From Rikenellaceae bacterium (GTDB lineage Bacteria > Bacteroidota > Bacteroidia > Bacteroidales > UBA932): DNA of 24,952 bases. The stretch lies in assembly GCA_900769885.1 (NCBI GenBank), contig CAAGIG010000037.1, positions 1 to 24,952 on the forward strand, given 5' to 3'. Positions 1 through 8,121 of the stretch are shown one piece after another. Under the pieces are notes generated by a model. It was not told where the DNA came from and made no database searches. It worked only from the letters and a program-made list of their open reading frames with translations. Each line of letters starts with the position of its first letter. Within the stretch, counting starts at the first letter, position 1. Position numbers and translations under genes: made by a program.

Positions 1-19
1 ACGTGTGCTCTTCCGATCT
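1..19. other. Illumina adapter remnant at contig edge
   Basis: The first 19 bases, ACGTGTGCTCTTCCGATCT, match the 3' end of the Illumina TruSeq read-2/index adapter as I know it. They are not genomic. Genome sequence resumes at base 20, inside the reading frame of the minus-strand lipoprotein, which is therefore cut by the assembly and not by a biological stop. Confidence 0.95.
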
Positions 20-2544
20 AGATATTTCCCTTCACTTATATCTTTGGCATCGAAACAGTCTCCTATTAGGACAATATTTACTCCACTGCCTACAGATGCC
101 TGTTGAAGAGTAATCATATCCCCGTCACCATATTTATAATCATATTGTTCCACAGTCATAGTGGTACGGTAATCTTTTCCATCGAGTAAGAACACCACCT
201 CCCCGGCACGATTTCCGGCACCCTGAGGCAAATCGTGAGTTGTAATGGTCACCTCCACTTTTCCCGCTCCATTCGAAGGGGAAACATCTACCCAATCAGG
301 TTTTTTCTCTACTGACCATTGTTCTCCCGATTGCGCCCTTAGGACAAAGGTTTTAGAGTGAGAATCGTTCAAAGTTCTGTAAAGACTTCTACTGATTGAG
401 AAATCCCTGTGAGCCGAAATCCTCTTGAACTCACTCCAATTGGAAGCATTTCTGTATTGGTTTACCGAAGCCTCAGGGACCTCCAAAGTAAAATTATCTT
501 TTGCCACTCCTGTGAAACTGTTTGAATTAATTACAGGTGGATTCTTGGCGTGGGAGACTATCGAGTAAACTCCCGTACAATTTGCAAAAGCCCAGGACTC
601 TATCACCTCTACATCTTTATGTAAGACAATGCCTTCAATGCCACTGCATCCAGAAAACAGATTAGATGGCACAGATATAATATTTTCAGGAATTTCAACA
701 ACACCACTCAATCTCCAACAGCTATAAAACGCAGAAGAACCTAATGATAATAATTCTTTTGGGAGAACCAAAGTTCCATTAAAAGTGGTATTTGAAAAGG
801 CATCTGAACCTATCACTGCTAATCTATCAGGGAAATTTAATTCTCCTTTAAAACCTACTCCGTAAAATGCTTCTGCTTCTATTTCTGTCAAACCTTCTGG
901 AAATGTTAATGTTCCAGTAAAACCAGCATTACAAAAAGCGCCACCAGGAATTTGTGTTATTTTATCAGGAATAATCAACGAACCTGTTAAATTTACACAC
1001 CCTCTAAATACAAAAGTCCCTATTGATTCCAAATTATGAGGAAGGACTAAATTACCTGAAATTGCTGATTCACTAAATGCTTCACGTTCTATCTTTTTCA
1101 ATGACTCAGGAAAAGAAATTTCACACATTAAAGATGAACAATTTTTAAATGAATCTTCTCCTATTCCTTCAAGGGTTGACGGAAAATGGACATTTGTAAT
1201 TTTTGTATAACCAAAACCACTCACATATTTAAGACCTTCAGGCAATAGGAGTGTTCCCGTTAAAGCAGTATTTCTAAATGCATAACGCTCAATTCTCTCC
1301 AATTTATCAGGTAAAACACACTTCACAAGAGTCTTTTTATTGTCAAAAGCTCCTTCAGGGATTCTATAAACACCATCTACAAGACTCTCTACCTCTTTAA
1401 GATTAAGTCGCTGTAGGGAGGTCATTTTATCCCGCATAAAGTAATAGTCATCAGTATTGATTTTCCCTGTAAGTTTCAGGTTTTTAATCTTAGTGGGATC
1501 CATTTCCAAAGCATCTACCACTGTCTTTTCAAGACGGCCTGCTATAGCATTATGTACCACCACATATTCACGGGCATCATCTCCGTGAGAAACATTGTCA
1601 GCTTCCCAGGCGGAGATATTTACCCCTACCAGCTCCACTTCGTATTCACCGGTATTGGGTTTCTTACTGATGCTCAAATCAAAAGTGGTGATTTTACCGG
1701 GAAGGTATTCTGTTTCCACATCGCGGACATAGTGTCTGGGATAGCCACCGATTGTAATAACCAATACATCTTTTCCCGCTGCTACCGTTTGAGGAACTAC
1801 AATTGCCCTGAATTCTCCATTGTCATTCATTGGAATGGTTCCGGTAAGGGGAACTTCCCCTTGAGGGGTAACCACACCGGTACTCAAGTCAATGGTAGAT
1901 TTTCTGATGGTATTAGTCACAAGAACCTCTTTTGACACTGCAGCATACTCTGCGGCATCATCCCAGCCTGTTCCTTGTGAGAAACGGACTCTGGCAGAGG
2001 ACATTTTGTGGCTGAATGAAAGGACTACCTTCGATGCTGTAGGGGTTACTTTTTCAGTTTTTGCCCACAGAAAGTCAGACGCTTCATATGGCGCCATTTG
2101 ACCGTGTTCCCCCTCGCCCGACTGATTTTTTGCCACCTCGAAAGGATATTCTGTTATAGATACAGGGTCAGCATAAGGGTAGTAGCCATAAAAATCGACT
2201 TTAGTGTCGTTGTCCTTATAGAAAATATCGTAGTCAGATATCCAGTTACCGTTTTCGTCATAGGTAAATCTGACATTATCGGCTTGATTATCTTCCAAAG
2301 CCAATGTCCCCTGAATTTCGCCATCGTAGTTCACGATATAGACTCCCACTTCGTCGCCGGTACAAAAACCGTCAGTAGTAACTTTACTTGCCGGTTGCTG
2401 ATTGATTTCGCTGTAAATGCTCACTTGGTAGGGATCTGTTTCCGATTCACCGGGCTGGAATCCAAACTCATCCACACTACAACTCTGCACCAATAAGAGT
2501 GATGCAAAAGCCACCAAGGAGAGAATTAATCTCATCTGTTTCAT
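20..2544 (-). CDS. Multidomain surface lipoprotein: fimbrillin-like head, BspA-type LRRs, BACON-like, start of M64-like peptidase (3' truncated)
   Basis: I read this frame by hand: it is open from ATG 2544 to the left edge, about 842 codons with no stop. A lipoprotein signal ends in LVQSC (Cys22), followed by acidic residues, so outer-membrane surface display is likely. Residues ~30-325 look like a fimbrillin-family domain. Residues ~330-690 are BspA-type leucine-rich repeats of about 23 residues (units like IPEGAFDN, LPDKLERIERYAF, LPEGLKYV). Residues ~715-800 resemble a BACON domain (WSVEKKPDWVDVSPSNGAG). The last visible residues, NIVLIGDCFDAKDISEGKYL, resemble the start of the M64 peptidase-like domain found at the C-terminus of similar Bacteroides proteins; this is from memory and based on few residues. 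The gene lies 44 bp downstream of the collagen-like gene, probably in one transcript. The LRR part is more A+T-rich than the rest. Ligand and substrate are unknown. Confidence 0.85.
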
Positions 2545-2588
2545 TTTGTCAGGTATTAAGATTATTATATTTGTCGATTGTTTTCTGC

Positions 2589-4388
2589 TTAAATGTCTCC
2601 CCCTACATTTTCACCTTCACCCCAATCGATATATGAATCGGGCTCAGTGGTTCTGAATGAAGAAATTTCACTGTAAGAGGTGTTGCCGTTTCCTATAATT
2701 TCAACGAAATAATAATAGGTAGTATTGGCTGCGAGTTCTTTCAATTTCATAACAAAGGTATCTTCAGGAAACTCGGTATGAGCCTGAGAACCTCTGTGTT
2801 TGTAAACTGTAAGGTCAGGTGTTGTGCTGTAATAAACAGTCACTTTCAAATCGAGACTTTTCTGATGAACTATACCATTAAAGGTTGCGGTAAATCCTGT
2901 AACACTACCCAAAGTCAAAGTAATAGGAGCCTTAGGGTATTTTGGGATTACGATTTCTGTTCCGTCGGCAAGAGTAAGATAGACACATTTGTCATCTTCT
3001 GTAACGCTACTGAAGAATGAATCGCCATCCTTTCCATCTTGACCATTGGATCCATCCTGACCGTCAGCTCCGGTGGTTGGAACTTTGTTACCATTCTCGT
3101 CGAGCAACCAGTTACCATCAATTGTCCAATAATAGATGCCGTCGGTGTCTTGTTTTACGCCTATTACTGGAGTGTGGCCGTCTTTTCCATCTTGTCCGTC
3201 TGCACCATTTTCACCATCAACGCCATCCTCTCCGTCATTTCCATCCTCACCATCTGCACCGTCTTTTCCTGTCACACGAAGTTTGTTGCCATTCTCATCT
3301 AACAACCATTCGCCATCGATGGTCCAATAATAAACACCATCGGTGTCTTGTCTTACGCCTATTACCGGAGTATGACCATCTTGACCATTGGTTCCGTTGC
3401 TTCCGTTTGAACCATCTTTGCCGTCTTTACCATTGAAGATCGAGATAGCACCGCTCTTTGAGAATACGATTGTATAACCTACTACCTCACCACCTTCATA
3501 TATTGGTGTTACAGATAGGACATAATCGTTGTTTTGTAGAGCTGTAACGATTTGTTGAAGGGCGCTCAGGTTGCTGTTGATTTGATTTACTGTATTTTGC
3601 AAATTTTCAAAGGCTTGCCAGGTTGGAAGTTTGATTACGGTTCCGTCTGCTAGGGTGATTGCCACATAATCGCCATTTGAAGTATCCACGCTGCTGAAGA
3701 ACGAATCGCCGTCCTTTCCATCTGCGCCGTCTTCACCATCTGCACCATTGGAACCATCCTGACCATCTGAGCCTGTGGTTGGAATTTTATTGCCATTCTC
3801 GTCGAGCAACCAGCTACCGTCAATGGTCCAATAATAGATGCCGTCGGTGTCTTGTTTTACGCCGAATACAGGAGTGTGGCCGTCTTTTCCATCTTGACCA
3901 TCAGCACCATCCTGGCCATCCTTTCCTGTCACACGAAGTTTATTGCCATTCTCATCCAAAAACCATTCGCCATCGATGGTCCAATAATAAACACCGTCAG
4001 TATCTTGTCTTACACCTATGACCGGAGTATGACCGTCTTGACCATCAGCACCGTTTTCTCCATCAGTGCCATCAGAACCGTCTTTTCCATCCCGACCGTT
4101 GTAAATTGAAACTGCTCCACTCTTTGAGAATATAATTGTGTAACCAATAATATCGTCACCCTCATAAATCGGTGTAACAGAAGTCACGTAATCATTGTTC
4201 TGCAACGCCTCTATAATTGTCTGCATAGACTCGACATCAGAATTCAACTTTTCACACAACTCCTCCAGCGCAGCAAGACGACGCTCGTGATCATTTAATT
4301 TTTCCCAAATCAATGTGTCATCATACATACTGCAAGAAAGCAGCGATGTCACACCAATCAAAAAACAAAAAAAGAGTTTTTTAAACAT
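2589..4388 (-). CDS. DUF4988 (PL29 N-terminal-like) lipoprotein with collagen-like G-X-Y repeats
   Basis: 599 aa from ATG 4388. An in-frame ATG at 4505 would add 39 Cys-containing residues ahead of a normal signal peptide, so I chose 4388: MFKKLFF...SLLSC with lipobox Cys19. A short coiled coil and a DUF4988-type module (LQNNDYVTSVTPIYEG...GYTIIFSKSG, residues ~25-98) lead into collagen-like G-D/N/S/A-G runs. Between the runs lie four copies of an approximately 34-residue HTPVIGVRQDTDGVYYWTID module and two DSFFSSV...LADGT modules. The whole DUF4988 plus repeat block occurs twice (~25-257 and ~258-482). A fibronectin-III-like domain (~484-590) and an acidic tail close the protein. These features fit a rod-like surface stalk or adhesin. 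No PL29 catalytic domain is present, so enzymatic activity is not expected. It precedes the LRR lipoprotein in the same orientation. Confidence 0.85.
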   Translation of the reverse strand: MFKKLFFCFLIGVTSLLSCSMYDDTLIWEKLNDHERRLAALEELCEKLNSDVESMQTIIEALQNNDYVTSVTPIYEGDDIIGYTIIFSKSGAVSIYNGRDGKDGSDGTDGENGADGQDGHTPVIGVRQDTDGVYYWTIDGEWFLDENGNKLRVTGKDGQDGADGQDGKDGHTPVFGVKQDTDGIYYWTIDGSWLLDENGNKIPTTGSDGQDGSNGADGEDGADGKDGDSFFSSVDTSNGDYVAITLADGTVIKLPTWQAFENLQNTVNQINSNLSALQQIVTALQNNDYVLSVTPIYEGGEVVGYTIVFSKSGAISIFNGKDGKDGSNGSNGTNGQDGHTPVIGVRQDTDGVYYWTIDGEWLLDENGNKLRVTGKDGADGEDGNDGEDGVDGENGADGQDGKDGHTPVIGVKQDTDGIYYWTIDGNWLLDENGNKVPTTGADGQDGSNGQDGKDGDSFFSSVTEDDKCVYLTLADGTEIVIPKYPKAPITLTLGSVTGFTATFNGIVHQKSLDLKVTVYYSTTPDLTVYKHRGSQAHTEFPEDTFVMKLKELAANTTYYYFVEIIGNGNTSYSEISSFRTTEPDSYIDWGEGENVGGDI

Positions 4389-4561
4389 AACCCAATAAAT
4401 ACACCCCTGCCCAAAGGTGTGAAATTTAACATCAAAGTGCCGGGCAAAATTCTCATCGACCAAAGAGAAAGCACTTCCACAAAATGTACAAGTAAACATC
4501 CCCATTTCTATAAAATCCTGATAATTTTTAGCAATAGTCAGAATAATTTACAATTTAGACG

Positions 4562-4768
4562 TATTTCTCTAAAAAAGAGATATATGTTTATGTAAGTCAT
4601 TGATACAGAGAGGTGTTTCTCTTGCTAAAGAGATATTTGTGTTTTTAGGAGTTAAAAAAGAAAAATAATTTATCAATGAGAACTAGAAATAAGTATCTCA
4701 TTTTATTGGTATTAGGTGTAAATATTTTATTTTTGCATTAATATATACATCTCTTTTTTAGAGATATA
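4562..4768. repeat. Segment flanked by 24-bp inverted repeats (candidate invertible element)
   Basis: The left arm 4562-4585 and right arm 4745-4768 are inverted copies that match at 22 of 24 positions by my count. They share the perfect 16-bp core TCTCTAAAAAAGAGAT (4566-4581, and its reverse complement at 4749-4764). Each arm is itself nearly palindromic, and a weaker third palindrome sits at 4618-4634. The arms enclose 159 bp. The architecture resembles invertible promoters of Bacteroidales surface genes, but three operator sites for one dimeric regulator would look much the same. Confidence 0.5.
4705..4735 (+). promoter_or_regulatory. Promoter-like sequence pointing away from the surface-protein genes
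   Basis: ATTG (4705-4708), a 19-bp spacer and TATTTTTG (4728-4735) fit the Bacteroidota pattern TTTG-N19-21-TAnnTTTG with one mismatch. No plus-strand gene lies downstream. Flipping the flanked segment would point it at the minus-strand collagen-like gene, with the start of transcription about 200 nt before ATG 4388. In such A+T-rich DNA a chance match is possible. Confidence 0.4.
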
Positions 4769-4898
4769 TAAAACAATTCAAATATCACAAATTCACCACC
4801 TCAAAATCATCCCTTTCTGAAATAGATTACACAAAAACAAAATTAAGTACAAACGTCAAAGCGACGAGAGATTTATCGCCAATTCCAAGTGCGTCCAG

Positions 4899-5170
4899 TA
4901 GTTGTTTCGCTGAGTGAAATTTCGCTAACTTTTTTGCTCAACGGAACACAATTTGTCGTTTACAGACCGATTTAAGTACCGCTGAGCAATAAAACAGTTA
5001 TTTTTTCGCTCAACGATTCCTGCAACATTTTTATTGCCGTAAATATTCGCCAACAGCATTAGCTGAAAAGGGGAATCTGCTTTATAAAAACAAGGTGAAG
5101 GATATAGTGCATTACACATAAAACGAGATACCCGGTCAAGCCGGGTATGACAACATCATACTCGACCACA
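4899..5170 (+). repeat. Dispersed intergenic repeat, copy 1
   Basis: Two blocks match the reverse complement of 23406-23625. Block 1 (4899-5019 versus 23505-23625) aligns without gaps, 92 of 121 bases by my count. Block 2 (5125-5170 versus 23406-23451) matches at 43 of 46. The spacer between the blocks is longer here than in copy 2. Block 1 contains reiterated TTCGCTCAACG-type words. The 64-codon frame at 4925-5119 comes from this repeat and is probably not a gene. Confidence 0.75.
5128..5148 (-). terminator. Hairpin at the end of the pyrG-TrmN6 operon, possible terminator
   Basis: ATACCCGG (5128-5135) and CCGGGTAT (5141-5148) form a perfect 8-bp stem with a 5-nt loop, 49 nt past the TrmN6-like stop codon. 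Read on the minus strand the stem is followed by CTCGTTTTATG, a short weak U-run. It is part of the dispersed repeat (block 2), so it may be a repeat palindrome that happens to act as a terminator. Confidence 0.5.
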
Positions 5171-5197
5171 TTAAAACGACCAATCGGAAAAGGGATA

Positions 5198-6094
5198 TTA
5201 AAGATTCAAATAAAAATCCCTGACAAACTCAGTATACTCAGAAGTATACCCACCTTCGCCATTAATTGTCAAAAGTAGTTCCTCGGGAGAGTCATTGTGA
5301 GCAAAGGAAAACTCAGCGATTATTCTGACAGGAGCTTTACGCGCAACACTCCTGGCTCTAACTATTCTGAATGGAGAGAGTCCTCGAGATAGAGCATACC
5401 CTATCAAATCCCCCTCAACAGAAGAAGGAAGCACCAAAGACAAACGCCCACAATCTGAAAGAAACTCTACAGCAAAATCGATAATTTCACGATAAGAAAG
5501 CCCCACATCACTATTTCTTGCAGCAGCCCTACGAGCATCAGGTGATTGCAACGAAAAATCAAAATAAGGTGGATTGGAAAAAATTACATCATATTTGCGC
5601 TGAGCAGCCAAAACAGAAACACTCTCCTTAGAGGCAAAGTCAAAAACATCAGAAGAGACATCTCCCAAATGATTTCCTGAAACAAAACCGGAAACTTTTT
5701 TAGAAGAATCTTGAAAAATTCCCCTGGAAACACCTTCGCAAACAAATTCCAAACCCTTCCCCATCAACAACTCCGAATAATCCTCCAAAGAAGAATGAAT
5801 CGAGCGAAGAGAATCGCCCCATTTTGAAGCCGAAAAATTCTCCGCAGCCTCCAGAGCCGCCCCCGAATCAACATCAATAGCATCAATAAAGAAAGATTGC
5901 ACATCAGACTTCATCATAGAAAGCCTCTGCGCCACCATCAACGAAATAATACCACTCCCCGTTCCAATATCCAAAAGAGTCCTGTCCTCAGAACAAAGAG
6001 TCATCACACCACCCAACATCACCGCATCAGTCCCAACTTTCATTGCGCTGACATCATCCTTGACAAAGAACTGCTTAAAACGGAAAATTCCCAT
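5198..6094 (-). CDS. yfiC: tRNA1(Val) (adenine(37)-N6)-methyltransferase-like protein (TrmN6/YfiC) with a large insertion
   Basis: A class I SAM-dependent methyltransferase, predicted to N6-methylate adenine 37 of tRNA-Val in the cytoplasm. The N-terminus FRFKQFFVKDD...AMKVGTDAVMLG is typical of the family. The SAM loop LDIGTGSGII is at residues 41-50 and the N6-adenine motif NPPY at 174-177, followed by ARRAAARNS. Family members are usually about 235-245 aa, while this one is 298. The extra sequence is a Ser/Gly/Asp-rich stretch at ~108-165, between the acidic strand LEDY and the strand leading to NPPY. Start ATG 6094 lies 14 bp after the rfbB stop, and this is the last gene of the operon. 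Family assignment is firm; the exact tRNA target is inferred. Confidence 0.88.
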   Translation of the reverse strand: MGIFRFKQFFVKDDVSAMKVGTDAVMLGGVMTLCSEDRTLLDIGTGSGIISLMVAQRLSMMKSDVQSFFIDAIDVDSGAALEAAENFSASKWGDSLRSIHSSLEDYSELLMGKGLEFVCEGVSRGIFQDSSKKVSGFVSGNHLGDVSSDVFDFASKESVSVLAAQRKYDVIFSNPPYFDFSLQSPDARRAAARNSDVGLSYREIIDFAVEFLSDCGRLSLVLPSSVEGDLIGYALSRGLSPFRIVRARSVARKAPVRIIAEFSFAHNDSPEELLLTINGEGGYTSEYTEFVRDFYLNL

Positions 6095-6108
6095 AAATCA
6101 GAGAGTGA

Positions 6109-7224
6109 CTACCTCCTGGAATACATCTGTTCGTAATACTTTTCGTAATCTCCGGAAGTGACATTATCCATCCACTCCTGATTCTCCAAATACCAACGGA
6201 CAGTCTTCTCTATACCCTCTTCGAATTGCAGCGACGGCTCCCAACCAAGTTCACGATTAATCTTAGTAGCATCGATGGCATACCTCAAATCGTGCCCGGC
6301 CCTGTCTGTAACATAAGTAATCAACCTGTCACTATATCCCTCAGGATTACCAAGCAACCTGTCAACAGTCCTGATCAGAACCTTAATCAAATCGATATTC
6401 TTCCACTCATTGAAACCACCGATATTATAAGTTTGAGCCACCTCGCCTTTATGAAAAACCAAATCAATGGCCCTTGCGTGATCCTCAACATATAACCAGT
6501 CCCTCACATTCTCCCCTTTTCCATAAACAGGAAGAGGTTTTCCATTACGTATATTATTGATAAACAGCGGAATCAGCTTCTCAGGAAACTGATACGGTCC
6601 ATAATTGTTAGAGCAATTGGTTATCACCACAGGAAGACCATAAGTATCGTGAAAAGCCCTCACAAAGTGATCACTCGAAGCTTTTGATGCACTATATGGA
6701 GAGTGTGGAGAATATTTTGTCTGCTCGGTAAAAAATTCCTCTCCGTATGGGCCTTTTCCACACTCATCACCCTGAGGATTGGACAATTCCAATGCCCCAT
6801 AAACCTCATCTGTAGAAACGTGATAAAACCTTTTACCCGAAAATCCCTCAGAAGATTGACCCCAAAAAACCTTGGCTGCCTGCAACAAAGAGAGAGTTCC
6901 CATCACATTGGTTCGGGCAAAAGTAAAAGGGTCGTGAATCGAACGGTCCACGTGACTCTCTGCCGCCAAATGGATAACGCCATCCACTAAGTATTGCCTC
7001 ATCACCTCTATAATCCTCTCATAATCACATATATCAGCCTTAACAAAAGTATAATTGTCAAACTCTTCTATATCTTTGAGGTTCTCCATATTACCCGCAT
7101 AAGTCAAAGCATCCACATTTATAATATGATAATTAGGATACTTTTTGACAAACAAACGTACAAGGTGACTTCCAATAAAACCGCAGCCACCGGTAATCAT
7201 TATATTCCTTTTGATCTGCTCCAT
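6109..7224 (-). CDS. rfbB: dTDP-glucose 4,6-dehydratase
   Basis: An extended short-chain dehydrogenase/reductase that converts dTDP-glucose to dTDP-4-dehydro-6-deoxyglucose, the second step towards dTDP-L-rhamnose and other 6-deoxysugars. The NAD+ loop is GGCGFIGSH near the N-terminus, the catalytic segment is TDEVYG, and the YxxxK pair is in YSASKASSDHF. WYLEN-type sequence and length (371 aa) fit the family. I chose ATG 7224; a TTG at 7236 would add four residues. It starts 15 bp after rfbA. No rfbC or rfbD follows, so the final sugar must be made with enzymes encoded elsewhere. Confidence 0.96.
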   Translation of the reverse strand: MEQIKRNIMITGGCGFIGSHLVRLFVKKYPNYHIINVDALTYAGNMENLKDIEEFDNYTFVKADICDYERIIEVMRQYLVDGVIHLAAESHVDRSIHDPFTFARTNVMGTLSLLQAAKVFWGQSSEGFSGKRFYHVSTDEVYGALELSNPQGDECGKGPYGEEFFTEQTKYSPHSPYSASKASSDHFVRAFHDTYGLPVVITNCSNNYGPYQFPEKLIPLFINNIRNGKPLPVYGKGENVRDWLYVEDHARAIDLVFHKGEVAQTYNIGGFNEWKNIDLIKVLIRTVDRLLGNPEGYSDRLITYVTDRAGHDLRYAIDATKINRELGWEPSLQFEEGIEKTVRWYLENQEWMDNVTSGDYEKYYEQMYSRR

Positions 7225-7239
7225 CGTAAAACCCAATAA

Positions 7240-8109
7240 TTATAGAAGTTGCAACAAATATTGACCATATTGATTTTTACTCATTGGAGCAGCCAGCTCC
7301 CGAAGCTTATCTGCACTGATCCAAGCATTCTTATAAGCAATTTCCTCTAGACAAGCAATCTTCAACCCTTGTCTTTTCTCAATTACCTCAACGAAAGTGG
7401 AAGCCTCCGCCAATGAGTCGTGAGTCCCTGTATCGAGCCACGCAAAACCTCTTCCCAAAATCTCAAGAGTCAACTCTCCATCCTGCAAAAACGACTGATT
7501 CACTGAAGTTATTTCCAACTCACCGCGTGCAGATGGGGTAATTTTGTGAGCCACATCCACCACCTTATTAGGATAAAAATAGAGCCCTGTAACAGCATAA
7601 TTGGATTTGGGAACAGCAGGCTTTTCCTCTATGCTCAAAACATTTTGCTCCGAATCAATCTCAGCCACACCATATCTCTGAGGATCACTGACATAATATC
7701 CAAAAACAGTAGCCTTGCCCTGTTCTTCAGCCTTTTTCACAGCCCCCTGCAACATCGGAGTAAAATGACTGCCATAGAAAATATTGTCCCCCAATACCAG
7801 ACAAGCACAATCCTCACCTATAAATTCTTTACCAATTATAAAGGCTTGTGCTAGACCATCCGGAGAGGGCTGCTCTGCATATTGAAAATTGACTCCATAA
7901 TCGGAACCATCACCCAATAATCTTCTGAATCCGGGCAAATCCTCCGGGGTAGAAATAATCAGAATATCCCTGATTCCGGCAAGCATCAGCACCGAAATAG
8001 GATAATAAACCATAGGCTTATCGTAAATCGGAAGCAACTGTTTGCTAACCCCTTTGGTTATCGGATAAAGACGAGTCCCTGAGCCTCCTGCCAATACTAT
8101 TCCTTTCAT
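7240..8109 (-). CDS. rfbA: Glucose-1-phosphate thymidylyltransferase
   Basis: 289 aa. Makes dTDP-glucose from dTTP and glucose-1-phosphate, the entry step to dTDP-6-deoxysugars. The nucleotidyltransferase signature GGSGTRLYPIT is at the N-terminus, followed by KQLLPIYDKPMVYYP, the metal/nucleotide segment LGDNIFYG, and the RfbA-type ITSVNQ and WLDTGTHDSL motifs. Length matches RmlA enzymes (about 290 aa). The ATG at 8109 lies 12 bp after the ugd stop. With rfbB and ugd it forms a nucleotide-sugar cassette. Confidence 0.97.
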   Translation of the reverse strand: MKGIVLAGGSGTRLYPITKGVSKQLLPIYDKPMVYYPISVLMLAGIRDILIISTPEDLPGFRRLLGDGSDYGVNFQYAEQPSPDGLAQAFIIGKEFIGEDCACLVLGDNIFYGSHFTPMLQGAVKKAEEQGKATVFGYYVSDPQRYGVAEIDSEQNVLSIEEKPAVPKSNYAVTGLYFYPNKVVDVAHKITPSARGELEITSVNQSFLQDGELTLEILGRGFAWLDTGTHDSLAEASTFVEVIEKRQGLKIACLEEIAYKNAWISADKLRELAAPMSKNQYGQYLLQLL

Positions 8110-8121
8110 AATCCTTTATAA

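Larger units (their letters stand above)
4389..5197. other. Gene-free interval with palindromes, promoter-like sequence and dispersed repeat
   Basis: About 800 bp lie between two minus-strand transcription units. The part next to the collagen-like gene (4389-4560) is its leader. It carries an in-frame 39-codon extension that I do not believe is translated. Then come three TCTCT-loop-AGAGA palindromes with a plus-facing promoter-like sequence between them (4562-4768), an A+T-rich spacer, and a dispersed repeat (4899-5170) ending in a hairpin near the 3' end of the TrmN6-like gene. Short reading frames here look like accidents of the repeat. Confidence 0.7.

Noticed and set aside
1552..2496. 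Plus-strand frames at the left end (1552-1935, 1892-2101, 2098-2496)
   Set aside because: They lie opposite a continuous 842-codon minus frame with clear domains.
3017..3436. Plus-strand frames opposite the collagen-like gene (also 3039-3302, 3136-3330, 3779-4021, 3852-4109)
   Set aside because: They are antisense shadows of the periodic G-X-Y codons, with His/Leu/Arg- or Ser/Pro-rich nonsense composition and no start context.
3000..4200. Regularly spaced repeats that could suggest a CRISPR array
   Set aside because: They are coding repeats in frame, with no constant direct repeat of 25-40 bp and no unique spacers or cas genes.
4389..4505. N-terminal extension of the collagen-like protein (ATG 4505) with a C-x2-C...H...H pattern
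   Set aside because: It would bury a well-formed lipoprotein signal peptide that starts at ATG 4388; the Cys/His pattern is most likely chance in the leader.
4925..5119. 64-codon minus frame as a small gene
   Set aside because: It lies in the dispersed repeat. The matching frame in copy 2 encodes similar residues only because the DNA is similar, and no signal or promoter is seen.
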